Positions 55,237 through 64,000 of a stretch of 64,000 bases of DNA are shown piece after piece. Made by a program: the position numbers and the translations under genes. Origin of the DNA: JAGVSR01 sp963786675 (GTDB taxonomy: Bacteria > Pseudomonadota > Alphaproteobacteria > Rhizobiales > Hyphomicrobiaceae). Where the stretch lies: contig CAWAZY010000002.1 in the NCBI GenBank assembly GCA_963786675.1, positions 310,001 to 374,000 of the forward strand, given 5' to 3'. Below the pieces are notes generated by a model that saw only the letters and a list, made by a program, of their open reading frames with translations, did not search any database and was not told the DNA's origin. The stretch's first letter is position 1; every line of letters begins with the position of its first letter.

Positions 55237-55443
55237 TTAAAGGGGACGCAGGTCGATCGCAGCGATCTTTCCGTTGCGGCCACGCTCGGTCTCGAAGGAG
55301 ATCTTCTGACCTTCACGCAGGGAAGACAGACCAGCGCGCTCAACAGCCGAGATGTGAACGAAAACGTCGTTCCCACCTTCATCCGGCTGAATGAACCCGT
55401 AGCCCTTCTGCCCGTTGAACCACTTTACGGTACCAGTCGACAT
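55237..55443 (-). CDS. Cold-shock protein, CspA family
   Basis: 68-aa single-strand nucleic acid binding OB-fold protein, an RNA chaperone. It begins MSTGTVKWFNGQKGYGFIQP; the RNP-1 motif is KGYGFIQPD and RNP-2 is NDVFVHISAVER. The tail GRNGKIAAIDLRPL is normal. It lies upstream of infA on the same strand but has its own terminator. Start is preceded by GGAGG. Confidence 0.96.
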   Translation of the reverse strand: MSTGTVKWFNGQKGYGFIQPDEGGNDVFVHISAVERAGLSSLREGQKISFETERGRNGKIAAIDLRPL

Positions 55444-55473
55444 CGATATGCCTCCAAAGCATAAGTAAATTTG

Positions 55474-55494
55474 CCTCGGAGTAACCCTCCGAGG
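55474..55494 (-). promoter_or_regulatory. Hairpin in the leader of the cold-shock gene
   Basis: CCTCGGAG (55474-55481), 5-base loop, CTCCGAGG (55487-55494), about 30 bp upstream of the start. Cold-shock mRNAs often have structured leaders, so a role in temperature control is plausible. Confidence 0.5.
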
Positions 55495-56039
55495 CGGTCA
55501 TCAAATCGCGCGTTGGAGACGTCTAGTGTCAAACTCGGGTAGAGCTGTCTCAGAGTAAGCCAAGGCGTGTTCGACAGCCACTATATGAACCGAATGCCTT
55601 GTAAGCGCAAGATCAAAGCCGCTTGGCCGGGCTCACAAATGTGCGAGGAAGACGAGGTATTTCGGAGGGTTCGCGCGCTCCGGCTGGGGAGGACCAACGG
55701 CCCTCTCGACGAGCAAATATCCCGTCCGGGCGCCAGGCTTCTTGGTCCTGCAACTTCCAGTTCAAGTCTAAGCTCGCACCTGCAACCCTCACAGGTTGCA
55801 CCTGAAATCCGGCCGTGGATCTGCGTTCCTTCCCGGCGCCCGGCACCGCCACGAGCCTGTTGCATCGCCGCGCGCCTGACCGTATAACGCCGCCCGGAGC
55901 CGTCCGGCAGGGCATGCCGTGGCGGCTTTCATGCTTAAACCAACAAAAATGGTGACGCGCCCCCGCCCGCAAGGACGTGGTTCGACGTTGACCCGCCAGT
56001 GCGTTTCGACGCGCGGCATCCAAGGAAAGGACGAGCAAA
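55495..56039. other. Intergenic region between the cold-shock gene and rpmI
   Basis: About 545 bp of divergent spacer. The only structure I see is TGCAACC (55781-55787) with its complement GGTTGCA (55794-55800), which might be part of a leader for rpmI-rplT. A 106-codon frame at 55567-55887 has no homologous look and no ribosome site. Confidence 0.4.
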
Positions 56040-56240
56040 ATGCCCAAGATGAAGACCAAAAGTGGTGCCAAGAAGCGTTTCCGATTCACGGCAACGGGCA
56101 AGGTGAAGGCCGGTCAGGCTGGCAAGCGGCACGGCATGATCAAGCGGACGGCGAAGTTTATCCAGAAGGCGCGCGGCACGATGGTGCTGAACGACTCGGA
56201 CGCCGGCTTGGTCAAGAAGTACATGCCCTACAACCGCTGA
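56040..56240 (+). CDS. rpmI: Ribosomal protein L35
   Basis: 66-aa large-subunit protein: MPKMKTKSGAKKRFRFTATG, then GQAGKRHGMIKRTAKFIQKA, ending KKYMPYNR, which is diagnostic. An AAGGA ribosome site precedes ATG 56040. rplT follows by 69 bp. infC, which normally precedes rpmI, is not adjacent here. Confidence 0.96.
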   Translation: MPKMKTKSGAKKRFRFTATGKVKAGQAGKRHGMIKRTAKFIQKARGTMVLNDSDAGLVKKYMPYNR

Positions 56241-56309
56241 GCCGTGGTGTGCCGCCCTTGAGGCGGCCTGCTCAGCAGCCCTTGAATTGCAAACGTTCGG
56301 AGAGATCCC

Positions 56310-56675
56310 ATGGCACGCGTCAAGCGCGGTGTAACCGCCCACGCCAAGCACAAAAAAGTTCTGAAGGCCGCGAAAGGCTATTACGGCCGCCGCAAGAGCA
56401 CCATTCGCGTGGCCAAGCAGGCCGTCGAAAAGGCGCTGCAGTACAATTACCGCGACCGCAAGAACAAGAAGCGCACATTCCGCGCGCTTTGGATTCAGCG
56501 CATCAACGCCGCTGCCCGCGAAAACGGCATGACCTACGGCCGCTTTATCGAAGGGCTGACGAAGGCTGGCGTGACGGTCGACCGCAAGATGCTGGCCGAC
56601 ATCGCCGTCAAGGACGCCGCCGCGTTCAAGGCGCTCGTCGACCAGGCCTCGGCCGCGCTGCCCAAGGCCGCCTGA
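56310..56675 (+). CDS. rplT: Ribosomal protein L20
   Basis: 121-aa protein that binds 23S rRNA early in assembly and can repress its own operon. It starts MARVKRGVTAHAKHKKVLKA and has GYYGRRKSTIRVAKQAVEKA and LWIQRINAAARENGMTYGRF. It lies between rpmI and pheS, the classic order. Confidence 0.97.
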   Translation: MARVKRGVTAHAKHKKVLKAAKGYYGRRKSTIRVAKQAVEKALQYNYRDRKNKKRTFRALWIQRINAAARENGMTYGRFIEGLTKAGVTVDRKMLADIAVKDAAAFKALVDQASAALPKAA

Positions 56676-56809
56676 TCTGCACATCCCCTGTCCCGCCCGG
56701 CGGGCGGGGGATTGCTCGCTCCCTGAAACGACGATAGGTGACGGCGAACCACCCCTATCCCGGACGGGGTCGGGTCGTTTAAGCCCTATGGCGAAAAGGT
56801 GAGCTGCTC

Positions 56810-57886
56810 ATGTCGTCGCCGACCATAGATTTCGACAGCCGCAAAGACGCGGCGCTGGCGGAGATCCAGTCCGCCGCCGACCTCGCGCAGCTTGAACAGC
56901 TGCGCATCGCCAAGCTCGGCAAAAAGGGCGAGATCGCCGACCTGATGGCGAACCTCGGCAAACTGCCGCCCGAGGATCGCAAAGCGTTCGGCGCCAAGGT
57001 CAACGATCTCAAGACCGCGGTCAGCGACGCGCTCGATGCGCGCAAGGCCGATCTCGAAACCGCAGCGCTTTCACAGCGGCTCGCCAGCGAGCGCGCCGAC
57101 GTCACCTTGCCGGTGCGCGTGGGCGCGGAAGCGCAGGGGCGTATCCATCCCGTCAGCCAGGTGCTCGACGAGTGCATCGAGATTTTTGCCGACCTCGGGT
57201 TCTCGGTGGCGGAAGGTCCCGACATCGAGACCGACGATCTCAACTTCACCAAGCTCAACATCCCCGCCGAGCACCCTGCCCGGCAAGAGCACGACACGTT
57301 CTATTTCCATCCCAAGGCCGACGGCTCGCGCCTTCTGCTGCGCACGCATACGAGCCCGGTGCAGATCCGCACGATGCAGACGCAGAAGCCGCCGATCCGC
57401 ATTATCGCGCCCGGCCGTGTCTACCGCTGCGACAGCGACCAGACGCACACGCCCATGTTCCACCAGATCGAAGGCCTCGTGATCGACGAGGCGACCCACA
57501 TGGGCCATCTCAAGTGGGTGCTGATGGAGTTCGCCAAGGCGTTCTTCGAAGTGGACGACGTGACGATGCGCTTCCGTGCGTCGCACTTCCCCTTCACCGA
57601 ACCCTCGATGGAAGTCGACATCGACGCCGCTGCCATCGGCAAGCCGGGGCAGTGGCTGGAAATCCTCGGTTGCGGCATGGTGCATCCCAACGTGCTCATC
57701 AACTGCGGGCTCGATCCGGAAAAGTACCAGGGCTTCGCCTTCGGCATGGGCCTCGACCGTATCGCCATGCTGAAATACGGCTTGCCGGACCTGCGCGCGT
57801 TTTTTGGCGCCGATCTGCGCTGGCTGCGCCACTATGGATTTTCGCTGCTCGACCAGCCGACACTCGGCGGCGGGCTATCGAGCTGA
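56810..57886 (+). CDS. pheS: Phenylalanine--tRNA ligase alpha subunit
   Basis: Catalytic subunit of the (alpha-beta)2 class II synthetase; 358 aa. An N-terminal coiled coil (LAEIQSAADLAQLEQLRIAK) precedes the class II core: motif 1 HPVSQVLDECIEIFADLGF, motif 2 RTHTSPVQIRTMQTQKPPIR then GRVYRCDSDQTHTPMFHQIE, and motif 3 FAFGMGLDRIAMLKYGLPDL. It starts MSSPTIDFDSRKDAALAEIQ. A GC hairpin in the 135-bp spacer from rplT lacks a T run. A small membrane protein gene separates it from pheT. Confidence 0.97.
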   Translation: MSSPTIDFDSRKDAALAEIQSAADLAQLEQLRIAKLGKKGEIADLMANLGKLPPEDRKAFGAKVNDLKTAVSDALDARKADLETAALSQRLASERADVTLPVRVGAEAQGRIHPVSQVLDECIEIFADLGFSVAEGPDIETDDLNFTKLNIPAEHPARQEHDTFYFHPKADGSRLLLRTHTSPVQIRTMQTQKPPIRIIAPGRVYRCDSDQTHTPMFHQIEGLVIDEATHMGHLKWVLMEFAKAFFEVDDVTMRFRASHFPFTEPSMEVDIDAAAIGKPGQWLEILGCGMVHPNVLINCGLDPEKYQGFAFGMGLDRIAMLKYGLPDLRAFFGADLRWLRHYGFSLLDQPTLGGGLSS

Positions 57887-57908
57887 GTTCGCGAAAGGAC
57901 GCCCGTCC

Positions 57909-58226
57909 ATGGCACTCGCATTTCCGCTTCTCGTGATGATGGTGGCCCTGACGGTGGCCTGGGGCCTCGGCACTGCGGTGCGCGGCCGGCCGGTCAAGAC
58001 CCAGCAGATCGTGGGTGTGCTCGGTGTGGCCGCGCTGTTGTTTGTGCCGATCGGCTACGAAGCCACGATCTTCGACGGCAACTGCTACGGCCTCGATGGC
58101 ACGGCGTCGCCGTGTGCGCTCGGCGAACGCCTGACCCAGAGTTTCACCAACGGCCTCGCCTTCATGATCGCCCCGGCGCTGATCTGGGTGCTCATCTACG
58201 TCATGGCACTCAATACGCCGCGCTGA
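57909..58226 (+). CDS. Small membrane protein between pheS and pheT, unknown function
   Basis: 105 aa from ATG 57909 (MALAFPLLVMMVALTVAWGL), inserted between pheS and pheT. Three hydrophobic stretches: the first as above, then QQIVGVLGVAALLFVPIGYE, and FMIAPALIWVLIYVMALNTP at the end. A short Cys-containing loop (FDGNCYGLDGTASPCALGER) probably faces the periplasm. The frame is open upstream inside pheS, but ATG 57909 follows AAAGGACG. Not recognised. Confidence 0.65.
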   Translation: MALAFPLLVMMVALTVAWGLGTAVRGRPVKTQQIVGVLGVAALLFVPIGYEATIFDGNCYGLDGTASPCALGERLTQSFTNGLAFMIAPALIWVLIYVMALNTPR

Positions 58227-58278
58227 GGCTCGATTCGCCCCGGCATACATTCAAGACTTCGCGCAACGGACCCTCACC

Positions 58279-60711
58279 ATGAAATTCACGCTCGCTTGGC
58301 TCAAAGAGCATCTGAAGACGACCGCGACCGTGGACCAGATCGCCGCCACGCTGTCGTCCATCGGGCTGGAAGTCGAAAGTGTCGAGGACCCGGGCGCCAA
58401 GCTTGGCGCTTTCACCGTGGCCCGCATCGTCGAAGCCAAGAAGCATCCCAACGCCGATAAGCTGCAGGTCGTGCAGGTCGAGATCGCCAAGGGGCAGCCG
58501 CTGATGGAGGTGGTCTGCGGCGCACCCAACGCGCGCGTGGGCCTCGTTTCGGTTTTCGCCCCTCTTGGCACGTTCATTCCCGGATCGAACATTACGCTGG
58601 AGAAGAAGCCCGTCCGTGGCGTCGTTTCCAACGGCATGATGTGTTCCGCCGCGGAACTTGAGCTCTCCGGGGAAAGCAGCGGCATCCTGGAACTCGATCC
58701 CGCCCATGCCGACAAGGTCGGCAGCCGCTACATTGACGTGGCCGGCCTCAACGACCCTGTCTTCGAAGTGAAGCTGACGCCGAACCGCCCCGACTGCACG
58801 GGCGTGCGCGGTATCGCGCGCGATCTCGCGGCCGCCGGCCTCGGCACCTTGAAGCACGAAACCCGCATTCACGGCGTCGAGGGCGCGAAGGACTGCCCCA
58901 TCGAGGTCAAGCTGGAGTTCCCCAAGGGCGCGGAGAACGCTTGCCCGGTGTTTGCTGCGCGCCTCATCTCGAATGTCAAGAACGGACCCTCGCCCGATTG
59001 GATGCAAAACCGGCTCAAGGCGGTCGGCCTGCGCCCCATCAATGCGCTCGTGGACGTGACCAACTACATCAGCCAGGAGCATGGGCGCCCGCTGCACGTC
59101 TATGACGCCGACAAGTTGAAAGGTGCGATCCGCGCGCGGCTCGGCAAGTCGGGTGAAACATTCCTCGGACTCGACGGCAAGGACTACCCGGTCGACGAAA
59201 CAATGTGCGTCATCGCCGATGATACGGGGCCGCTCGGCCTGGGCGGCATCATGGGCGGCGAGGCCTCCGGCTGCACCGAGGCGACACGGAACGTGCTCGT
59301 CGAAAGCGCTTGGTTCGATCCGATCCGCACCGCTGCCACCGGCCGCAAGACTGGGCTCGTCACCGACGCACGCTACCGCTTCGAACGCGGCGTTGATCCG
59401 CAGTCCGTACTTCCGGGCCTCGATCTGGCGACGCAGATGATCGAGAAACTGTGCGGCGGCACGCCGTCCAAAACCCGGGTTGCCGGCAACATGCCCGACC
59501 TTGTGCGCGCCATTTCGTTCGATACGGCGCGCGTCGCCAAACTCAGCGGCATCGACATCGAAACGGACGAGATTCGACGGATTCTCGAAGCGCTTGGCTG
59601 CACCATTGATGGCAAGGGTACAACCGTTTCCGTGACCACGCCGAGCTGGCGGCCCGATCTCCATGGCGCCGCCGATCTCGTCGAAGAGGTTGTGCGCATC
59701 GCGGGGCTCGACCGCATCCCGGCAACGCCCATGCCGCGCACGTCGGGCATCGCCAAACCGGTGCTCACCGAGCGCCAGAGGCGGTCACGCCGCGCACGGC
59801 GCACACTCGCCGCTCGCGGGATGGTGGAGGCGGTCACCTGGTCGTTCCTGCCACGCGAAACCGCCACGCACTTCGGCGGCGGCAGCGACGCGCTCGAACT
59901 CGCCAACCCGATTTCCACCGATCTGTCCTCCATGCGCCCCGGTCTGCTGCCGGGCCTCATCATGGCGGCCGCCCGCAACGCAAACCGCGGCTTCGCCGAC
60001 GCGGCGCTGTTTGAACTCGGCCAAGCCTATGCAGGCGACGCCGCCGCCGATCAGATGCTCAACGTGGCGGGTGTCCGCACGGGCAGCGCGCGCGTGGCGG
60101 GTACAGACCGCCACTGGGACGGCGCGGCCACCGCCGTATCCGTATTTGACGCCAAGGCAGACGCGGTCGCTGTCCTCGCCGCACTCGGCATCGACGCCGC
60201 CAAGACACAGACCACGCGGGAGGCGCCGGCATGGTTCCATCCCGGCCGGTCCGGGGTATTGCGGATGGGTCCGAAAATCGTACTCGCCCATTTCGGCGAG
60301 CTGCATCCCGCTACATTGAAGGCGCTCGATCTGGAAGGACCCGCCGTGGCCTTCGAGGTCTTCTTGGATTCGTTGCCGCCGGAGAAGAAAAAGTCCCGCG
60401 CCCGCGCCCCGCTCGCCGCCAGCGACTTGCTGCCGGTCCGCCGAGACTTCGCCTTCGTGGTCGATAGTTCGGTTGCGGCGGGCGATGTCGTCAAGGCTGC
60501 AAGCGGCGCCGACAAGACGCTCATCAGCGGCGTGACCATCTTCGACGTGTTCGAGGGCGGCGCTCTGGCCAGCGAGGGCAAGAAGTCGCTGGCCATCGAG
60601 GTCACATTGCAGCCAGTCTCTGATACGTTGACCGAGAAAGACATCGAAGCTGTCTCGCAGAAGATCATCGCCGACGTGAAGAAGGCCACGGGCGGCGAAA
60701 TTCGCGGCTGA
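58279..60711 (+). CDS. pheT: Phenylalanine--tRNA ligase beta subunit
   Basis: 810-aa structural and editing subunit. It starts MKFTLAWLKEHLKTTATVDQ; the N-terminal OB-type tRNA-binding domain has KHPNADKLQVVQVEIAKGQP and EVVCGAPNARVGLVSVFAPL. The B3/B4 editing domain includes RPINALVDVTNYISQEHGRP; B5 contains SWRPDLHGAADLVEEVVRIA. The C-terminal anticodon-binding domain (FDX-ACB) is SDLLPVRRDFAFVVDSSVAA and ends LTEKDIEAVSQKIIADVKKA. It is complete and in frame, in contrast to several neighbours. Confidence 0.97.
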   Translation: MKFTLAWLKEHLKTTATVDQIAATLSSIGLEVESVEDPGAKLGAFTVARIVEAKKHPNADKLQVVQVEIAKGQPLMEVVCGAPNARVGLVSVFAPLGTFIPGSNITLEKKPVRGVVSNGMMCSAAELELSGESSGILELDPAHADKVGSRYIDVAGLNDPVFEVKLTPNRPDCTGVRGIARDLAAAGLGTLKHETRIHGVEGAKDCPIEVKLEFPKGAENACPVFAARLISNVKNGPSPDWMQNRLKAVGLRPINALVDVTNYISQEHGRPLHVYDADKLKGAIRARLGKSGETFLGLDGKDYPVDETMCVIADDTGPLGLGGIMGGEASGCTEATRNVLVESAWFDPIRTAATGRKTGLVTDARYRFERGVDPQSVLPGLDLATQMIEKLCGGTPSKTRVAGNMPDLVRAISFDTARVAKLSGIDIETDEIRRILEALGCTIDGKGTTVSVTTPSWRPDLHGAADLVEEVVRIAGLDRIPATPMPRTSGIAKPVLTERQRRSRRARRTLAARGMVEAVTWSFLPRETATHFGGGSDALELANPISTDLSSMRPGLLPGLIMAAARNANRGFADAALFELGQAYAGDAAADQMLNVAGVRTGSARVAGTDRHWDGAATAVSVFDAKADAVAVLAALGIDAAKTQTTREAPAWFHPGRSGVLRMGPKIVLAHFGELHPATLKALDLEGPAVAFEVFLDSLPPEKKKSRARAPLAASDLLPVRRDFAFVVDSSVAAGDVVKAASGADKTLISGVTIFDVFEGGALASEGKKSLAIEVTLQPVSDTLTEKDIEAVSQKIIADVKKATGGEIRG

Positions 60712-60769
60712 GGCCCGTAGGCCCAGCCGGCGAACCTTCGATTGAGACGTGAAGCGGGGAGAGCGAGAT

Positions 60770-62116
60770 ATGGCGGGTTCCACACGCACGATGGTCGTCC
60801 CGAAGCCGGACCTGCACCACATTGTGGTGGTGGGCGGAGGCGCGGGCGGATTGGAGCTGGCCACGGCGCTCGGCAACAAGCTGGGCCGCAAAGGCAAGGC
60901 TGCCGTCACCCTGGTGGACCGCGCCCGCACCCACATCTGGAAGCCGTTGCTGCACGAGATCGCCGCGGGCAGCATGGACATCGACGATCACGAACTGGAA
61001 TACATGGCCCAGGGCCACTGGCACGGCTTCAAATTCCGCTACGGCGAAATGATCGGCCTGAACCGGTCGCAGAATCAGGTCATTCTGGCCGCCACCTACG
61101 ACGAGGAAGGCCGCGAGATCACTCCGCAGCGCGCACTGGTCTATGACACCCTCGTCATCGCCATTGGCAGCGTCTCCAACGATTTCGGAACCCCGGGTGT
61201 CCGCGAGCACGCCATCATGCTCGACACCAAGGAGCAGGCCGAACGCTTTAACCGCCGCCTGCTGAATGCCTGCGTGCGCGCTCAGGCCCAGGAAGGTCCT
61301 GTGCGACCCGGCCAACTGCACGTGACCATCATCGGCGCGGGCGCGACCGGCACGGAATTATCGGCCGAGCTGCACCGCACCGCGCGCGGCATCGCCGCCT
61401 TCGGTCTCGACAAGATCGACCCGGAAAAGGACATCAAGATCACGCTGATCGAAGCCGCGCCCCGGATCGTGCCGGCGCTTCCCGAACGCATTTCGCTGGC
61501 GACGACGGAGATTTTGAACAAGCTCGACGTCGATATCCGCACCAATGCCCGCGTCACGCGGGTGCGCGCCGACGGCGTCGAGCTGCAAAGCGGCGATTTC
61601 GTCCCCTCCGAACTCGTGGTGTGGGCGGCCGGCGTCAAAGGCCCGGCGGTGCTCAAGGACTTGGACGGGCTGGAGGTCAGCCGCTACGACACGCTCGTCG
61701 TCAAGCCGACCCTGCAAACCACCCGCGACGAGAACATCTTCGCGCTTGGCGACTGCTGCTATCTCGTGCCCGAAGGCGAGACGGATGCCATTCCGCCGCG
61801 TGCCCAGGCGGCGCATCAAATGGCCTCGCACGTGGTGCGCCAAATCCGCCGCAAGATGACTGGCGATCCGCTCGAGCCCTTCAAATACCGGGATTTCGGC
61901 TCGCTCGTTTCACTCGGCCACTATTCGACGGTCGGCAGCCTCATGGGCTTCATTTCCGGCCGCAAGATGATGATCGAGGGCCTGTTCGCCAAACTCATGT
62001 ACCGCTCGCTGTACAAGATGCATCAGTGGGCCCTGCACGGCTTCTGGAAGGTCTTTCTGGATTCCGCCTCGCGCCTGCTGACGCGGCGCACCGAACCGCA
62101 CGTCAAACTGCACTAA
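60770..62116 (+). CDS. ndh: NAD(P)/FAD-dependent oxidoreductase, type II NADH dehydrogenase-like
   Basis: 448 aa from ATG 60770, with GGGAGAG ribosome site (a GTG at 60749 is also in frame). FAD site HHIVVVGGGAGGLELATALG, NAD site VTIIGAGATGTELSAELHR, and the late FAD motif NIFALGDCCYLVPEGE. PLLHEIAAGSMDIDDHE and VWAAGVKGP are typical of NDH-2, a single-subunit enzyme that passes electrons from NADH to quinone without proton pumping. The C-terminus has amphipathic helical regions (LYKMHQWALHGFWKVFLDSA) suited to membrane contact. Placed alone between pheT and typA. Confidence 0.88.
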   Translation: MAGSTRTMVVPKPDLHHIVVVGGGAGGLELATALGNKLGRKGKAAVTLVDRARTHIWKPLLHEIAAGSMDIDDHELEYMAQGHWHGFKFRYGEMIGLNRSQNQVILAATYDEEGREITPQRALVYDTLVIAIGSVSNDFGTPGVREHAIMLDTKEQAERFNRRLLNACVRAQAQEGPVRPGQLHVTIIGAGATGTELSAELHRTARGIAAFGLDKIDPEKDIKITLIEAAPRIVPALPERISLATTEILNKLDVDIRTNARVTRVRADGVELQSGDFVPSELVVWAAGVKGPAVLKDLDGLEVSRYDTLVVKPTLQTTRDENIFALGDCCYLVPEGETDAIPPRAQAAHQMASHVVRQIRRKMTGDPLEPFKYRDFGSLVSLGHYSTVGSLMGFISGRKMMIEGLFAKLMYRSLYKMHQWALHGFWKVFLDSASRLLTRRTEPHVKLH

Positions 62117-62310
62117 ATCGGGGCAGACCCGCCGAACCCGCCCCATTGGCCCAAGATGGCATGGGGCGAGGGCGGTTAATGACGCCTTCGCGACAAATCG
62201 GTCCCCTGGCGGGGCTGCGGGGGATGTGCTACCTCCCCGCGCAACAGATGCGCTGGCGCCTGCCTGTTTCCACTCGCGGCCCCGGCTCCCTCTCCGGATA
62301 GAGACATTTC

Positions 62311-64000
62311 ATGAACTTGAGAAACATCGCGATTATCGCGCACGTCGACCATGGCAAAACGACGCTCGTGGACGAACTTCTGAAGCAATCCGGTGCCTTC
62401 CGCGACAATCAGAAGGTTGCCGAGCGCGCGATGGACTCCAACGATCTGGAACGCGAGCGCGGCATTACCATCTTAGCCAAGTGCACGTCGGTGATGTGGA
62501 AGGATACCCGCATCAACATCGTCGATACCCCTGGTCACGCCGACTTCGGCGGCGAAGTGGAGCGCATCCTCAATATGGTCGATGGCGTTGTCGTGCTGGT
62601 CGACGCCTCCGAGGGTCCCCTGCCGCAGACCAAGTTCGTGGTCTCGAAGGCATTGAAGCGCGGCATCCGCCCGATCGTCGCCATCAACAAGATCGATCGC
62701 CCCGACGAACGGCACCTGGAAGTGCTGAACGAGATCTTTGATCTTTTCGCCAACCTGGACGCCTCTGACGAACAGCTGGACTTCCCCGTCCTCTACGGGT
62801 CGGGCCGTAACGGCTGGATGGCGCTGGACCCGGCCGGCCCGCAGGAAAACCTGGCGCCGATGTTCGACCTGATTGTCAATCACGTGCCGCCGCCGACCGT
62901 CGAGGACGGCCCCGCCCGAATCCTGGCGACCACACTGGAAGCCGACGCTTTCCTCGGACGCATCCTGACAGGCCGCATTTCGTCAGGCACCATCAAGCCC
63001 AATCAGCAGCTGAAGGCGCTATCGCGCGATGGCAAGCTGATCGAGAACTTCCGCGTCAGCAAGGTTCTGGGCTTCCGCGGTTTGGAGCGCGTGCCCGTGG
63101 AGGAAGCCGAAGCCGGCGACATCGTGGCTCTGGCCGGCATGAGCGAGGCGAACGTCGCCGACACGCTGTGCGATCCAACCGTCGACACCCCACTCCCCGC
63201 GCAGCCGATCGATCCGCCCACACTTTCCATGACGTTCCGCATTAACGACGGACCGTTCGCTGGCCAGGAAGGCGACAAGGTCCAGAGCCGCGTCATCCGC
63301 GACCGGTTGCTCAAAGAAGGTGAGCGCAACATTGCCATTCAGATCGTAACCACATCCGACAGCGATAGCTTCGACGTGGCCGGGCGCGGCGAATTGCAGC
63401 TCGCCATCCTGATCGAGAACATGCGCCGCGAAGGCTTCGAACTGACGGTTTCGCGCCCGAAGGTGGTTTTCATGACCGATGAGGAAACCGGTCAGAAGTT
63501 GGAGCCCATCGAAGAGGTCATCATCGACGTCGACGACGGCCACACCGGTATCGTTGTGCAGAAGCTGTCCGAACGCAAAGGCGAACTGATCGAAATGCGC
63601 CCCTCGGGCGGCGGTCGCACGCGCATGGTGTTCCATGCCCCCACCCGCAGTCTGCTCGGTTATCAGTCGGAGCTCTTGTCGGATACGCGCGGCACCGCCG
63701 TCATGAACAAGCTGTTCCACCGCTATGCGCCCTTCAAGGGCGAGATTGCTGGCCGGCGGACGGGCGTGCTCATCTCCAATTCCGACGGTGAAGCGGCCGC
63801 CTACGCGATCTTCAACCTGCAGGATCGCGGCCCGTTCTTCATCGGTGCGCAGACCCGCGTCTACACCGGTATGATCGTTGGCGAACACACGCGTGAAAAT
63901 GATCTGGAAGTGAACGTTGTCAAAGGCAAGAAGCTCACCAACGTGCGCGCCTCCGGCAAGGACGACGCGGTGCTGCTGACGACGCCGATCAAGCTGACGC
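62311..64000 (+). CDS. typA: Translational GTPase TypA/BipA (3' end cut by window edge)
   Basis: Ribosome-binding GTPase involved in stress adaptation and 50S assembly. ATG 62311 gives MNLRNIAIIAHVDHGKTTLV, with G1 HVDHGKTT, switch I/G2 DLERERGITILAK, G3 DTPGHADFGGEVERILNMVD and G4 NKIDRPD. The later part includes MTFRINDGPFAGQEGDKVQS, the EF-G III/V-like domain with RGELQLAILIENMRREGFEL, and the BipA-specific end ENDLEVNVVKGKKLTNVRAS. The frame continues intact to the window edge after 563 codons of about 605. Confidence 0.96.
   Translation, partial: MNLRNIAIIAHVDHGKTTLVDELLKQSGAFRDNQKVAERAMDSNDLERERGITILAKCTSVMWKDTRINIVDTPGHADFGGEVERILNMVDGVVVLVDASEGPLPQTKFVVSKALKRGIRPIVAINKIDRPDERHLEVLNEIFDLFANLDASDEQLDFPVLYGSGRNGWMALDPAGPQENLAPMFDLIVNHVPPPTVEDGPARILATTLEADAFLGRILTGRISSGTIKPNQQLKALSRDGKLIENFRVSKVLGFRGLERVPVEEAEAGDIVALAGMSEANVADTLCDPTVDTPLPAQPIDPPTLSMTFRINDGPFAGQEGDKVQSRVIRDRLLKEGERNIAIQIVTTSDSDSFDVAGRGELQLAILIENMRREGFELTVSRPKVVFMTDEETGQKLEPIEEVIIDVDDGHTGIVVQKLSERKGELIEMRPSGGGRTRMVFHAPTRSLLGYQSELLSDTRGTAVMNKLFHRYAPFKGEIAGRRTGVLISNSDGEAAAYAIFNLQDRGPFFIGAQTRVYTGMIVGEHTRENDLEVNVVKGKKLTNVRASGKDDAVLLTTPIKLT

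Noticed and set aside
55567..55887. 106-codon frame between the cold-shock gene and rpmI
   Set aside because: No ribosome site, no recognisable motif, and overlaps likely leader structures.
56683..56712. GC-rich hairpin between rplT and pheS taken as a terminator
   Set aside because: It lacks a T run, and pheS-pheT commonly share transcription with rplT.
58210..59664. 484-codon frame antisense to pheT
   Set aside because: Shadow of pheT in GC-rich DNA; the translated product is not protein-like in family terms.

Overview
The window looks like a chromosomal segment of a GC-rich alphaproteobacterium of the Hyphomicrobiales type, and most likely a serine-cycle methylotroph. The main reason is a serine-cycle cluster on the minus strand (sga, mcl, mtkA, mtkB, ppc; about 37.8-45.4 kb), together with a methylotroph-type formate--tetrahydrofolate ligase (24.9-26.5 kb). 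A phosphoribulokinase/fructose-bisphosphatase/ribulose-phosphate epimerase block lies at 17.7-20.5 kb. No RuBisCO gene is present, so the window alone does not show Calvin-cycle CO2 fixation; in Methylobacterium extorquens, Prk serves methylotrophy by making a regulatory metabolite.

Layout. 0-8 kb: rph (cut by the window edge), hrcA, grpE, a DMT exporter, alkB, then dnaK-dnaJ behind a sigma32-like promoter. 8-14.8 kb: FMN reductase, pyrF, a DUF1330 protein, trmD, rplS with an unusual C-terminal domain, map, radC. 15-20.5 kb (minus): hrpB, rpe, prk, fbp. 20.6-24.6 kb: a perfect 24-bp palindrome, then a HlyC-like acyltransferase relative and a type I secretion ABC transporter/adaptor pair with no visible substrate. 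24.9-29.1 kb: ftfL, a ubiquitin-fold MoaD/ThiS-like protein and a convergent membrane-embedded alpha/beta hydrolase. 29.4-33.5 kb: a conserved but poorly understood operon (circularly permuted ATP-grasp, alpha-E, transglutaminase-like, proteasome-type protease) behind a good sigma54-type promoter. 33.6-37.7 kb: prmB and a TRAP transporter. 37.8-46.4 kb: serine cycle plus an atypical response regulator. 46.6-54.8 kb: symporter pair, mscL, radical SAM protein, tRNA-Gly(CCC), glycosyltransferase, orphan solute-binding protein, MFS carrier. 54.9-64 kb: infA, a cold-shock gene, rpmI-rplT-pheS-pheT, type II NADH dehydrogenase, typA (cut by the edge).

How the genes fit together. FtfL feeds C1 units from formate into tetrahydrofolate. 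Sga moves the amino group of serine to glyoxylate; Ppc carboxylates phosphoenolpyruvate; MtkAB activates malate to malyl-CoA; Mcl cleaves it to acetyl-CoA and glyoxylate. The TRAP transporter and solute:sodium symporter suggest uptake of organic acids beside this pathway.

Sequence quality. Nine genes carry 13 apparent single-base frameshifts (grpE, alkB, hrpB x3, proteasome-type protease, dctP, dctM, ppc x2, symporter x2, MFS carrier). Twelve of the 13 are one extra base, usually in a short homopolymer. Because ppc and grpE should be needed by such a cell, an insertion-biased sequencing or assembly error is more likely than gene decay, but only read data can decide.
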